A stretch of DNA of 64,000 nucleotides. Source: Phaseolus vulgaris (lineage: Eukaryota; Streptophyta; Magnoliopsida; Fabales; Fabaceae). The DNA is taken from NCBI RefSeq assembly GCF_000499845.2, contig NC_023751.2, positions 35,267,309 through 35,331,308 of the forward strand, in the 5' to 3' direction. A program made the translations under genes and the position numbers. This document shows, piece after piece, positions 1 through 18,687 of the stretch. The notes below the pieces were generated by a model, which saw only the letters and a list, made by a program, of their open reading frames with translations, ran no database searches and had not been told where the DNA came from. The first letter of the stretch is position 1, and the number at the start of each line of letters is the position of its first letter.

Positions 1-770
1 ATAAAAATCATCCTCAAATTTTAGTTATTTTCTTTTTTATTCTAATTATAAACCCGTTATTATTAATAAATATTGATTTTTATTATTTAAATTTCTGTTT
101 AAGTATGATATACACATTTTATTTAAACTTTTTTTGTGTTTTAAATATTAAGAATCTATATCATGTATTATTCTAGTTTTTAACATCATAAAATTATTAT
201 ATTATATATATCTTTTAGTATTTTGTGAATATTTAATTATTAAAATAATTTTATTAATACTGACTCAATCAACCCCAATTCAATCCTGGTTGAACCATTA
301 AACCTTGAATCGGTGTCTTACTCGGTTCAATGACCAATCCGGTTTTTAAAACATTATAATAAACAGTAATTAAAAACCAATTTCAGTTGGTAATCTATCA
401 TTTGTCATTAAAAATTTAGTAATCAAATTAATCCCTCGAAGATTCTTTTTTATCTCTTACTACTCTAGTCTTTCCTTCTTAATTACAACCTGTGACAGTT
501 AAGTTCTTTTGAGAGGTTAATTTGATGACAAAATTTATAGAAACTTACAATTGTGTTGATAACAAAAAAATTTGTATGGTCAGTTTGGTGATTTTTGTAA
601 CTTTAGCAGACTAAATTGGCGGTATTCCTCTATTTCTTATTTTATTGTCTGTGAATATGTTCCTGACCCAAAGTTGTAATCCATTATGTTGTTAGAAGAG
701 TTACATATACGTATTGTAGGTTGAGAATCAACTAGTTTTTGGTAAAATTGCTCTTATTTTCCATGTGCAG
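1..770 (+). other. Intron of the TT9/GFS9-like gene (runs off the left edge)
   Basis: This AT-rich stretch leads into the first visible coding exon and ends in a good 3' splice site (tgtgcag) at 764-770. I see no coding exon inside it. Positions about 255-350 look like a decayed dispersed repeat, rich in 'ggttgaacca' and 'cggttcaatgacc' type words, but the family is not certain. The upstream exons of the gene must lie to the left of the window. Confidence 0.55.
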
Positions 771-1523
771 TTAATGCTGTACCCTGTCGAATTGCTTTCG
801 AGAGGGGCAAAGAGCGCCATTTTTCATTTCTAGCAATCTCTGTAGGAACGTCTGGTTGGCTTGTACTAGCAGAAGAGTTGCCACTAAAGAAGCCCTTTGG
901 ACTTGTTCGGGTTGCTGCTCCTCTGGCTGGGTGCAATGTATGTATATTTGTCCTCTACCTTAGCATTTTTATCTGGAATCAAGTAGTTTGGATAGCTGGC
1001 AACTACGGTGCAAATTTATGTTATTGGTTTAGTTTGATACAATGGAACAGTGAATGTAATTTGAAAAATCGAATTTTACAATTACTTTTACTATGATTAC
1101 TTGGTATATAATAATTTTACAATCATTTGTTCTTTGATTACTTAGTATATAATAGTTTTATAATAATTTTCTGTGCTCATTTTTTAGCCCAAGATTGATG
1201 ATAAACATCCAAGATGGTTACATCTGCGGATTCGACCATCTTCTTTACCTGTTCTGGATCCTGCCAAGTTCAATACCCACGGGAAATCAAAGACAAAAGC
1301 TTTTGTGGATGGAAGATGGACATTGGCTTTCAGGGAAGAGGAGTCTTGCAAGTCTGCTTTATGCATGATAGTTGAGGAGATTAATTTTCTGCATGACGAG
1401 GTTCACAGAAGACTAAAACCTTTGCTCAACCTTGAAACCTCATTGGATTTATCAGGTCTTGCAGACGAGGTTTCCTCTTCAAACACAACCTCTTCAAATA
1501 CAACACCTCGCAATTCGGTATGA
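771..1523 (+). CDS. TT9/GFS9-like (CLEC16A-type) protein, C-terminal two exons only
   Basis: Two exons are joined: 771-937 and 1188-1523, with intron 938-1187 (gtatgt...tttttag, phase 0) and stop TGA at 1521-1523. The visible part encodes 166 residues. Readable stretches include PCRIAFERGKERHFSFLAIS, LVRVAAPLAGC, HPRWLHLRIRPS and VDGRWTLAFREEESC, followed by a Ser/Thr/Asn-rich tail. This matches my memory of the C-terminal region of Arabidopsis TRANSPARENT TESTA 9 / GREEN FLUORESCENT SEED 9, the plant relative of CLEC16A. That family is a peripheral Golgi-associated protein needed for vacuolar trafficking, vacuole shape and seed-coat flavonoid deposition. The N-terminal FPL domain and most of the protein lie outside the window. 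The first exon starts in phase 2 (two leading bases complete a codon from the previous exon). The family call is from recall, not a search; an unrelated PH-like C-terminal domain is the alternative. Confidence 0.72.
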
Positions 1524-7299
<5,776 letters not shown>

Positions 7300-10182
7300 T
7301 CAATCCATGAAGTAGTTAACTTTGAGATTCTTGGGCAAACATGAACCCATGAATCCACTATCCCATGTCCTATCACCTTTACCACCCCAACAAAGTGTAA
7401 AACCTATACCCCCCTCTTCCCCACCAAAGTTAACTGTCTGTAAACTGCTTTGAAAAATGTCTTTCAGCCATTTCTCAAACATGCTGTTAGTAAAATTTCC
7501 ACACCCCACACCAATTTCATCTATCACCCTCTTCTCTACAGTAAATTTCACCACACATTCTTTCCCATAAACCTCCTCAAAAGACTCTTTCATCTTTGAC
7601 ACAAACATCTCTCCCACTTCCCTCTCCCTCTCTGGACTTTCATTCAACTCAAACCTGTTCTCAATTGAGTCAAGAACCCCATTCCAGCTCAACGGATCCA
7701 CCACAGTTTCCCTTGTCAAATCACTTGAAATTGGACTACTTCCACCTGTTTTCTCTTCCACATCATCCTCTTCATCAGCTTTCATGTTCAGGTCAAGATT
7801 GTTGAAGCTTGAATGCCGAGAAAACACCTTCCTACCCTCCTCCTTCTCCTCCACCCTTGGATTCTTAACCTTGGAAAATAAATCCAGCACTTCAGCTCTT
7901 CTCTTCTGACCCAAACAAGGTGATGATGAAGACTCCAAATCAGGCTTGGTTTCACTTATCTGCAACACCAACTTCATCACTGACTCCTTATTGTTCTGCT
8001 CTTCATTGCCCCTGGTGTCACCATTGGTCAATATGAACACTGCTCGGCCTGAACTCTCCTCACTCCTACTTAAACTTCCAAAGTTTCCAGTTTCAAACCC
8101 ATCTGCAAGAAACTTCCTGAACTGGGCATCAGCAAAATCCAAATTTTCTACAAGAATCACAAGCTTCTCATGGCTTTTCAATGCTCCAGCCACCCTTTCA
8201 GCAAATGGGGTTGCTGAACTTTTCAGCATGTCCAAGTGAAGGAGCACATCAACTGAGCCAAACACTGATTCTGCAATGGCACGCGCCAACCTTGTTTTCC
8301 CAATAGAGTCAGTTCCTTGCAACAACAACCAAGTAGTGGCACTTTGCTTTGCAGATTTGGAATCAACCAAGGCCTCTGCTATGGAAGGAACTGTCTCAGA
8401 TTGCCATGGCACATTCTCCTGCAATAGCTTACAAATATGAGCTTGTCGCAGGGCTCTATCAGTAGTTATGATATTTTCCACCGTTTGCCCTGAACCACCG
8501 AATGTTGAATTCCCAAGAGCAAGAGTAATCTTTACTTCGTTATTATTACCTTCCATGCCCTTGAGAGAATCCAAGGCTGTGGATGGCTTTCTCTGAGTCA
8601 CATCACTGAAATTGAACTCAATGGTGCATGATTGTTGGCGCCGAAACCGAGGGACAATGTTGGAGCTATAAGCCGGTTTGGCAGGTGAATCAGCAAAAGA
8701 TATTGAGCTTGAATCTGTGAAGACACTGCCTTGGTTTGGCCACCAGGGATATGATGAGTTGTAAGGGTAGATCTTCCCATTTGAACTCTGATTGCCGTGT
8801 AAACTGTTGCTCCAATGGTTTTCAGACTGTTTGCTCTGGTGCAGACAGTGGCATAGTCTGTTCCATTTCCTTTTCAACTGAACCAACTCATCCTGAAAAC
8901 ATTGAACTTCTTCATAAGCCACTTTCTCAACCAACCCAAACAAGAATAAATAGCATAATTTCACTGAATCACAATCTCTCATACAATAATTTTGTGTCTG
9001 TCTGAATGAAGATTTATGATGTTTAAGAAAAAAACTTATATGCTATTAAATCCTGTGACATGAATTTGTTAAAACACTTCTGAAAAATATGTAATTGTTA
9101 TCATATTTTGGAACTAATAGACTAATAAGTTCAATATGAATAAGTATTTATTAATAGACTTGTTATAAATGATGAAGATTAAGACACAAGTATTGGAATA
9201 TTTTGTAAAGTAAACTTTGTTTTAATGTATTAATGAATGATTAAGGCGTTAATTTTAGTCTCTTTTTTTTGTACAAGAGGGGAAAAAAGTAAAAGTTTTG
9301 CTACCTTTTGATGGGCTTCGGTGGTATGAGACTGAAGCCAGGAAGGCAACAGTTTCTTCTGGCCTGGTTTGAACAACTGAGCTTCTTTTTCATAATTGGT
9401 GGCACATTCTTCACAGCAGTTGAGTTTATCCTGCTCCTCCTTGCTGTTACTGAAGAGCTTTGTTTCCAGCATATAAGATGGATTCTGGGAGATTGTCATC
9501 TTTGAATCGTGAACACTGAAATTAGTACACAAGATTCAATGAACATTCAACAATAGTAACCAAATAGACACTTTTGGGATTTGAATATATTCTGCATCAG
9601 AAGCCAGCTTGTGTACTTTTTAATATTCTTGTAACATTTTTTTTTATCACGTTCTTGCTATCTTCCAAAAGGTTACTGTAAATCATGTTTGAGAAACTGA
9701 AATGTTTGCAATAAGGAATATATATAACCCTTTCTTTCTTGTTTCTTTTCCTTTTGGTAAAGTATATATGGTTCCTTCTACACAATATCATGTGAATCCG
9801 TAATGTCTAAGAGGTTCTATGTTTACTGACAAAACAAAGTGAAGCAGAAAGGCACTGCTTCACGTCTACCTTACCAACCAACCATGCTTTTGACAGTGGC
9901 TTCTGGCATAGTCCAGAGACCGTACGTACTTAGCAACCAAATGCAAAGCCAATTAAACTCTCAAATTAAGGAATGATCATCACTGAATAACTTTTAATTG
10001 TATACTTAATTTTCCTTTTCTCCTTCACTTTGGTATTGCTCTTGAGTTAAGCTTAAAGTTGTTTGTACTCACTTTTATATATGGAATGATGTAATCTCTA
10101 GTTGTTAAAGAAAATATCAATTAGTTAGAGTTTTTGGTATTAAATTGATGAAAGTGATTAAGCAAGAGATAATTACCTGGAA

Positions 10183-10219
<37 letters not shown>

Positions 10220-11450
10220 GAACAGCTTGAAGAGCCCACTGAGTCTCAAGAGGAGGTTGCCTCATTTGGCACCTCATGTATGTTTGATAACTTGCTGTGG
10301 CCATAAGCCACACCTTGGTGTTGGAATCACAAAATAACTTCCCTATTTCAGCAAGTAGATGATCAACTGGGTTATAGCCACAAACTTCTCCTTCCTCCTT
10401 TTCACTAGAAGTTGTTGCTTCCACAGTCCACTTGAGGTCTCCAACATAGAAAATGGCTCCTCCTCCTGATGCAACAGAATCCACCTTCCTCTTCAGTGCT
10501 GAGAGACTCATCTCCACTTCTTCCCTTTTCATGAACCTCAGAGAAACCGGTGCAAGCTGAAACTTGATGAAATGTGTTGACTTCAACTCATCAGGCACAT
10601 CTCCTCTTTCCAACTTCCCCATTAGCTCTCCCACAAGGCCTTCAGTGAGTGCCACTGAGTCACCTACTATCACAGTGTTCTTCTTCTTCTTCCTCAAGAG
10701 GACATCAATAACCACCTTGATATCCTCCTTGGAAGAGGGTGGTGGTGACTCAGTGATGGGAAACACCGAGGCCTTCTTCTGTGGAGAGAACAGAAGTGGA
10801 GCACTGAACTCAGGAGAAGTGTAAGAAGCCAAGAAATGGTTCTGCCTGAAGGAACTGGCTGTGTTGTTCTCACTGGGAGCAGGAGAACAAGGAGAAGAGA
10901 AAACACCACCAGAAGTGTTGTAACACTGGAAAACTGAAGGTGTTGAAGAAGTGTCCTCTATGTTGGTCTTAACAGCAGTGCTAGAGAAACCAGCCTCTCT
11001 CATAACCCTGCTAACGCTAGGGTCATCAAGGATAGATATAATGAGCTGTTCAAGCTCCACCTTGATGGTGAGAAGTGGCTGCTGCTGCTGCTGCTCAATG
11101 CAGCCTCTTCTCTGGTGAGCCTGTGCTCTCTTGAGTGCAGCAATGAGAGCATTGGAGAGAGAAGGCTGTGTGTGGAGCAAGGGAGCAGGTGTTGTTGGGA
11201 GCCTGTTGAGGGCCACATTGAAGCAGAGCTCAAGGGCTCTGCACTGAAGAGGGTGTGATGTTTGGTGTGGCTGAGATTTGAGACAAGCCCTTCTCAAGGA
11301 ACTGGCTCTTAGGCTCAGCAAAGTTGCAGCCACATGCAGAGGGGTGACCTGTGCATGGCCCCTTCTGCGTGCCAACCCAAGAGAGTGCTTCAACACTGAA
11401 GCAGCCTCCGCTGTGAGGGTCTGTTGCAATGTACAAGCTCCTGAGCGCAT
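7300..11450 (-). CDS. SMXL5: SMXL4/SMXL5-type ClpB-like protein (SUPPRESSOR OF MAX2 1-LIKE)
   Basis: Three exons on the - strand: 11450-10177, 9515-9305 and 8892-7300. Introns are 10176-9516 (phase 2) and 9304-8893 (phase 0), both GT-AG. They give 1025 aa, close to the family size. The ATG at 11450 starts [18 protein letters not shown], the conserved SMXL N-terminus; the open frame upstream has no nearer ATG. Residues 1-160 form the double Clp-N region ([60 protein letters not shown]). LPSWLQ is near the end of exon 2. A P-loop-like GTDSIGKT is at about 688-695, [12 protein letters not shown] at about 739-750, and an EAR-like LDLNM at about 861-865. The RGKT degron of D53/SMXL6-8 is absent where it would be expected (after [13 protein letters not shown]), which points to the SMXL3/4/5 group. 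In Arabidopsis that group escapes MAX2-driven degradation and acts in the nucleus in phloem formation. SMXL4 versus SMXL5 rests on the PAP28 neighbour and recall. Confidence 0.88.
8893..9304 (-). other. Intron 2 of the SMXL4/5-like gene
   Basis: This 412-bp intron has a GTAGCA donor after the codons for AHQK and a TTTTCAG acceptor before [14 protein letters not shown]. Protein continuity across it is as expected for SMXL proteins. Nothing else is seen inside. Confidence 0.85.
9516..10176 (-). other. Intron 1 of the SMXL4/5-like gene
   Basis: This 661-bp intron has donor CAG|GTAATT and acceptor TTTCAG|TGTTC, and splits a Ser codon after the residues LHAS. It contains a perfect 9-bp inverted repeat (gtgaagcag / ctgcttcac, loop of 7) at 9839-9863. 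No other structure stands out. Confidence 0.85.
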
Positions 11451-11760
11451 CACTTGAATAAAACCCCTCCCCCACACCACCCCCTTTGTGTCAAAACCTT
11501 TTCTTCACAACCACACTTCTTCCCTTTCTCTTATCTTTCTATTTCTCTCCAAACACCACCACCAACACCCCTCCTTTCTGTTTTGGCCTAACAAAAAACC
11601 TACCTCCTGCTACTCCTCTTCTGATCAGAGGAACCTCGAACTAACTCAAAGCTAGTTCTGAAAGATGAGAATGAATGAGAGAATGAGAGAAAGAGAGAGA
11701 GAGCAACTGGTTAAGTTTTAGAAACACCACACTAGGCCTCATTGCTTCTTTATACTACTA
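11451..11760 (-). promoter_or_regulatory. Putative 5' UTR and core promoter of the SMXL4/5-like gene
   Basis: Upstream of the ATG the - strand is strongly pyrimidine-rich, including a CT run (plus-strand gagagaaagagagagagagc near 11688-11704), which is common in plant 5' leaders. A TATA-like TATAAAG sits at 11754-11748 on the - strand, about 300 bp before the ATG. Transcription would then begin near 11720. This is inference from sequence words only. Confidence 0.35.
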
Positions 11761-14700
11761 TACTTCTTGTCACTCATTATTCATTATATTATATATATTT
11801 TTTTTTCCTTTTCCTTTTGCTTAATTCTCTTTCGGTTTTAGCTTAAAGCAGCAGCTTTTTCTTGGCTTTTTTATTTCCTCTTTCTCTCTCCAGTTTACAG
11901 TTAAAGGTGCAGTCCATCCATACTAATCTAAATGTGTTATTCATGTAATGAGGTGTTTTCTGATTTTTTGAGCACCAGTTTTTTATTCTCTTATTCTTAA
12001 TTGGAATGTCGGTTTTGTAACAGTACACTCTTTTGGACCCCAAAAAATTACCATTGGCCCAATGCACATATAGTGTTGCTGAATTTTAGCTGTTTAAGTC
12101 ATGCATATAAAAGGGTGAAAAGCTGTAGAGTGCAGTCATCTGCTATAGCTGCAACCGCAATATGCATGCATGTTGATCATATTACAAAGGGGTGGAGAAA
12201 CTATTTGATTCCATTGATTAATTAGATGATAGCATACTTAAAAAAAACTAACATGTTCTTTCTTGTGCAATGTGTAGTCTTTGTGCAAATGAGGTTGCGT
12301 AAGAAGCTAGAGAGTACAAGGGTCCCACAGTTCAAAATTCTTACTTGGAGTCACAAAGCTTTCCTCCTTCCACATCATCCTTTGAATAGCCAGACAACCC
12401 CAGCAGAAATTCAAAAAAAGTACTAAAGGAGAAAGTTGGGAAGGTGAAAAGAGATAAAAACTGAAAAGAAAGTTATAGATTATATATATATAGTTCATAT
12501 TTCATGTAATGTTCTTACAAAACTAAGCTACCATTTCTTTTCATCACATTAATAATCATTTCATTTTCTGATATGTCATCTAAATCTATGCAGTTGTTAT
12601 ACAAGTATGTAGTATATTTCATCATATAATCTTTTTTTCTGTCATTTATATATGAATATGTAAAGTTAGAATTTGATTGAGCATGTTGTGAAAAGAGATA
12701 GTAGTAAAATAAAAGGAGCACTCTCTCTCTTCACGCCAATCCTCGTAGAGAGACAGCATTTTATTCCCCAAGTACCCGAAAAGCAACTCTCTGTCTGCTA
12801 TCCTTCACAGCATTATTGGATCTTTTTCAGTCTCTCTCCTCTCTCCTCCTGCACACTGCAATCACCTTTTTCTATTAATCTCATCTAATTTCCAACAACC
12901 CACTTAAAAAAACCTTTTGTGTTACCAAAAAAAGGAAGCAGAACTGAAATATACTGTTATTATGCATACTCATTTGTGTTCCCATTTCGATTATACAAAC
13001 ACTGAGGCTTCATTTGTTTTTTCTTGGAAGCCAGAAAACATTTCTGTAAGAGTTTTATTATCAACTTTCAGCTATATATGTAACTTTTTTGACTACTTTC
13101 CTAACATGTTTTTACCCTTTAGTATTACTTCAACATTATACATATTTACTATTTCTTTAAGTGTATATTACCCTCATCTCTTGCTTTTCTTCATTCTTTT
13201 TTTTGGGGTGTGAGAAAGAATATTTATTTTATCCTCATTATAACAGATTCTCGTCGAGATGCATGAAAGGTAACTAGGATCTCTTGAGATCTTGAGATAG
13301 TACAAAGCATGCATATAATTACTTAATTAAGTTTCATACTTAAACACATAGCCTTAATTATAATGCAGATAAATTTTGTTTCATTGGAATATGTATGTAA
13401 TTAACTTCAGTAATGAAGAAAACCAAAGTTGGTAATTAAATTAAAGCAAGAAAGTGAAACTAAGGACAAAGATACAGAGTCTAGTTAATGACATGGTTGC
13501 TATAATTGATCAGTTTCTTATATACCTTTCTATCTGTACTCATATACACTTAATATGAAGTTTTACTAACGATTAGACAGTTCTTTGACCAGCTGAATAA
13601 TAAGGAAAGCATATGGGTCCTCACGTAGTCACATTAATCTGACCTTGCAAGATTCGAAGCATGATCAGAATTTGATCATTATGAAACTTTACTTTTAAAT
13701 TTAACACTTTTTTAAGAGAAAATGGGAAGATAAAAAATTAACTCCTGTGGAGAGAGCTTGATTTTGGAAGTATATATATAGCGTGGTTTCCAAGGTTAGG
13801 ATCTGTTTAAGAGTTTAAGGTATATTTGGAGAATTAAAGGTAACTAAAGGAGAGAAAAAAGATATAGAATAAACATATATTCTCATTATGCACCTTTCTT
13901 ATTCTCCAGTGCATTAAAAGAGCCAAAAAAGAATCTGCTACTTAATTAATGCCCTATGTAACAAAGGAAGTGCTTCAGTTGAAAGGGTGTGGAAAGAACA
14001 CTCAAATTATACTAAAGCTATCAAACAAAAGAAGTACCATAGGGATGATTGAACAGAGAATAATTCTAAAAAAGTATTAGATATCAGAAGAAATATATGC
14101 AACTGAGCAGTTCCTGTGACGTTTAAACTTTTGAGAGATTAAGTAAAACTAATTAGGCCCTCTTTTGCAGTCAAATTCAATGCTACAGCATATTACTTTT
14201 CTGAAAAGCTTATTTATGGAATAGATGATCTAATTAACATGCCCTTTTGAGTTTAATGTCTGTTGTCGTTTTTACACTTCTCTCATGATTGAATGGTGCA
14301 TATGTATGATCAGATAGCTTACTGTGAAAAGATAAAAAAGCTAAAACAAATGAGCTATATCATAAGATGTGATCAGGTGGGGGCATGTATGTTTGTTCTT
14401 TGAGCACTCTTTTTATCCTTTTCATATTATTCAAAATGAAGCACCCTAAGTAGATATATAATCAGAGTCTGGCTCATTTTGGGGTCATCAATGCCCCCAA
14501 CCCTTTAAAAAGGATGTGGTTTTGATTGGAAGGGAGTGCCCAAATCATTGGAACATTATATTTGAAAGTTTGAAAAGTGGTGAAGACAATAGGATTTCTC
14601 TACTTGGAAGAAAAGGATCCCTTTATGCATGCATTCATTGTTTGTGAATGTGCAGTTTTTTTCATTGTGATCTAATGAATCCTGCTACATCTATGGACTG

Positions 14701-17700
14701 ATCAAATGATTTGGTTAGCATATTCCCTAACATATTTTCAACAAAGAAGGAAAGTGAAAACTCTGAGGCTTCATTAACTCAGACAGATCAGGCCCACTTA
14801 CGTAACAAAACATGTTTTACTTCAAGAGAAGTGTAAGACAAATGTGAAGTGGATCAGTTTTAATCACAAACTTGGATTAAAAAACCAAAAAATTCCAAAA
14901 CTTACAACTTCACAACTTGAATATTGTGTGAAAAAAGGGGACCACAAAGGAAAATAAAAGTAGCACATGAAGACATTTAGCATAAACGGCTCCACCAAGT
15001 TTTGTATACCCCAGCACTTATTTACAGCTGGTGGGAACACTTATCTTAAACTATGATTACAAACAACAAACAAAACAACAAAATTAAAGACATGCTTAAA
15101 TGATGCTTATATAAAATTCAATTTCTGTCAACACAATTGTCAAATTCTCCCTAAAGGTAAAGTGAAAAGTTATAACTAATAATTACAAAATTAACTATTA
15201 ATTAAACTATGATTAAATGCATGTACATTTATATGGTAAATTATGAACCTGTTTTCACTGCAGTTGATCTTGACATTAAGCAACTATTCACTGCTTTACT
15301 CTTTAAAGTGAATGATTCATTTTATAAGAGTTAATAATCTAAATGAATCAGAAACTTAAAACTCAGTGATTCTGATGAGTATAATCAATATTGATCACTT
15401 CATTCTTTGGGGTTTAGGGTTATTATTAGATACTGATATATTAACACCCTTAATTTAAAAATATTATTATATTATTATAAACAGTGTCAATGTGTCAACA
15501 ATACTTTTCTGTTTATAATTAGAGTAGTAGCAGGATAATCTTTAGGATGCATTAGTCAAAAGAACAAATCTGATAAAAAAGAATGATTAAGAAGCTCAAA
15601 TATCAAGAAGGGTGGAATTAATAAGCACGATTTGATTTCTTATATTAATATGATCCCTTATTTAAACTTGTAAGAATCCAAACATAAAGTGGGTATAATT
15701 GTGAACAAAATACCCTTTTAATAAAGAATAATTTTTGAAGAGAATAATGGTTGGAAAGTTAGTTGGTATGAATGAGAGTCTTATGAGAATGCTTATAAAA
15801 TGTTTCAGTCAGATTTTTTTCTTCTTCAAAATATTGTGTCCATTATTGAAGAGCTCCATAAAATAAAGTATGAATATACTGTATCTTCATATACATGCGC
15901 AGAATGAGATTATACTCTTATTTTGGTAATTAATTTAACTGAAAAGGAAGAATTAAAAGACGTTAATTAGGTGTAAGTTTCTTTTTCATTTCATCTTTTG
16001 AATGACAGAAGGTAGCAGATAGCAGCAATGGTACCTATGATCAAACGAATCTTCACAAGAATATGTATGAACAAATGTCACTGAGAAAGAAATTTGTTTA
16101 ATTAGTCTTAAAAAATTAATAGACTTTTAGACATTTTATTATACTTTTAACTGATGTGAGATCCAACTATTGAAAAAGAAAACTTGAAACAACATGTACA
16201 TATAAAAAACTCTTGCACTACCAATGAGTAAAATGATTAAGATGTAGTATGATGAATATGTAAGAAGTATGATTTGTGAAAGTACAAGTTAATTTGATTC
16301 ACCTATTGGGTCCCCTGAGTGAACTAAGAACACTCATTGGATTTGATTCCTTTAGCAATTGATCTGAGTTGGAAAAGTTTGATGAGATATAAATGAATTG
16401 TATAGAAATGAGAAAGGTAGGTATTAATGGGGGCTTCTATGATCACTGATCATGTAGCAAAAAGGTTGGTATACGGAGGATAATGCACAAACAAGTACTA
16501 TTGGATAAAAAAAATGATTCATAACTATTCATTCATTCATTCATAGGTTTCTGAGTGGGAATTTAAAAGAAAGAAAGAAAGGAAGAAAAGAGGGAATGTA
16601 GGGTGTGGAACCCACAAAGTTTGCAATGAGAGTCTTTGATTTTCGGAAATTCTTATTCTTCAAAACTGAGGAATTTCCCAGTCACACCTCACTCAAAAAG
16701 TTAGAATGAAAGATTTTTGGGGAGGTGAAAAGAAGAGGTAGCATGCTACTTTATACAATAAATGTCCCCAGAAACACACACTATTCTCTCATTCACTACT
16801 CTTTTGCTTTTCCACTCTCATTTGCATATTCCAAACCCTAGCTACCTTCTCCTTCTCCTTCTCCTTGGACAATGTGCTTTCTAAACCTACCTCCACCTAT
16901 TTCTTAACTAAACAAATTTTAAATATCCCTATTTCGATTCACTTTCTTAACCATTATAGGACTAAACTCATGCTTTAATAATTAAGTTTACAAAAATCTT
17001 TATCATCATCGATGCTTCTTTTTCTACGTGTTTACTGTAAAAAGATTAAAACATCTCTGAAAGTGTTCCTTTAATTCAATTATTCTTTGCTGATAAAAAA
17101 AAATCAATGTTTCTTTCTTTTAAGTCATGGATACGATAATAATAATTAACAAAATGGTTATTAGAATACTTTCTGTATGTGTTTATTGAAAAAAAAGGTT
17201 GAGACACTTTTAAAGTATTTCTTTTAATTTATTTATTTTTTTCTGAATAAAAAAAATTAATGCTTTTTTTCTTTTAAACCATGAATATGATAATGGTAAT
17301 TAATAAAATGGTTATTGGAATGGATGCTTTGTGCTTCAAATTTCCTCGTGGCTCAAATACATTACTTCTTTTCATAAAGGTGTGGCACTACACAAAACTC
17401 GTTTTTCATTGTGTTTGTTAACTATGATTTAGAATTTGTAGTACAACGACTCAAAAATTATGAATGTTATTGGAAGCATAAGAGATATATAAGAACGGTC
17501 AAAGAAAGAGGGAAATTTAGAAAAGTGGTCATACTCAATATTTTTATGTTCCAAAAAGAGAAGCGATCATACCCAAAAAAGGCATATGATCCTACCACAC
17601 ACAAAAAAATGTTTGTGATCATTTTCTTTTTGGGTGTTGATGAGCTAAAAAGGAAATAAGAAATAGGTTTTTTAATAACATGTTGAATTGTCATTCATTC

Positions 17701-18087
17701 TTAGATGTTTATTCTTTTTTTCAAGATGGTGACATTGTGCAAGGATACAAGTTGGTTAGTAGGTTTCCAATACAAACTAGTTTATAATGGCTCCAAAATT
17801 AAGGTTGGGTTTGTGTTTTAAGGTTTTGATTTTTAAACTTAAACCTTAAAATAAAATTTATTTGGATACAGGAGATTGAAATCAATTTTAAATGATTAAC
17901 TAAGCTATTTTAACCCACTTTTTCAAAAGTAAAAATAATATTTTCTAAATGTGGGTTTAAGGTTTTAGAAATTGTTTCATCTCTTCAATACTTTTCTCCT
18001 GGTTTGTTAAATTTTCATCCATTCCTATTGAATGTTGATTAGAAGTGATATAATGGTCAAATTGATCAGCTTATAACTTAATAACGG
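11761..18087. other. Intergenic region, 6.3 kb, no supported gene
   Basis: AT-rich sequence upstream of the SMXL-like gene. I read both strands for exons, tRNA arms and known conserved miRNAs by eye and found none I could support. The part nearest 11.8 kb may hold distal promoter elements. A diverged tandem duplication with a period of about 152 bp lies at 17026-17325 (see separate entry). Short open frames here look accidental. Confidence 0.5.
17026..17325. repeat. Diverged tandem duplication, period about 152 bp
   Basis: The stretch starting near 17026 (cgtgtttactgtaaaaag) is repeated near 17178 (tgtgtttattgaaaaaaa). The same order of words follows in both copies: 'tttcttttaa', 'atggata/atgaata', 'taatggtaatta', 'aaaatggttatt'. 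The copies differ at many sites, so the duplication is old. Confidence 0.6.
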
Positions 18088-18089
18088 TA

Positions 18090-18410
18090 CACTTCTTGAA
18101 AAATTTTAAACAAAAAATAATTAATCACTACATTGATAAAATTATATACTATTTTAGAAACTAAAAAAATTATTGGTATTTAAAGTAGTTTCTAAATTGG
18201 TATGTAAAAAGTTAATTATCTAATCAGCTACCCAGGTTTCACCTATTGATTATTGTTAGGTAAAATCTTTGTAGTTAATTAAATACCAATTTTGAAACTA
18301 GTTTATAAATTTAGAAATTACTTTAGATACCGATAATTTTTTAGTTTCTAAATTAGATTAATTATTTTTTGTCTTTAAAATTAGTTTTTATTTAATGATT
18401 TTTTTTAGTG
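18090..18410. mobile_element. CACTA-type MITE, copy A (diverged)
   Basis: This belongs to a recurring palindromic family in this window. Its hallmarks are 'aattagttgctatagtgactaaattagatac' type arms, the paired words 'tttagaaactaaaaaaa' and 'agtttctaaattag', and ends matching CACTACAAGAAAA / TTTTCTTGTAGTG. This copy ends in ttttttagtg at 18410 and has a decayed left end. The CACTACAAG end is typical of CACTA (CMC) transposons, so these are probably non-autonomous derivatives. Confidence 0.6.
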
Positions 18411-18687
18411 GTAAGATTTACTTTAGAGTCGATGAATATCACAGAGGAGGTTGGAAATTTGAAAGGATAGAGCTCCTAGCTAACCTTAAACTCTTATACT
18501 ATAAACAAGAAATGATTATGAAACAGAAATCTATAGCTAAATGGCTACATCAGGGGATTCAAATTCAAAATATTTTCACTTAATGGTGAAATGGAGAAGC
18601 ACTAAAATGAAATCAAAGGGGTATCATGGGTTCAGTGGGCAGAGGAACCTATGGTAGTTAAGGAAGCAGCAATGAAAGAATATTTTT

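Noticed and set aside
10564..10824. Open frames on either strand within SMXL exon 1
   Set aside because: Shadows of the SMXL coding exon in other frames.
14500..14545. Sequence resembling a miR159/miR319 family word (gattggaagggagtgcc)
   Set aside because: It differs from the mature miRNA at several positions and I found no complementary arm nearby.
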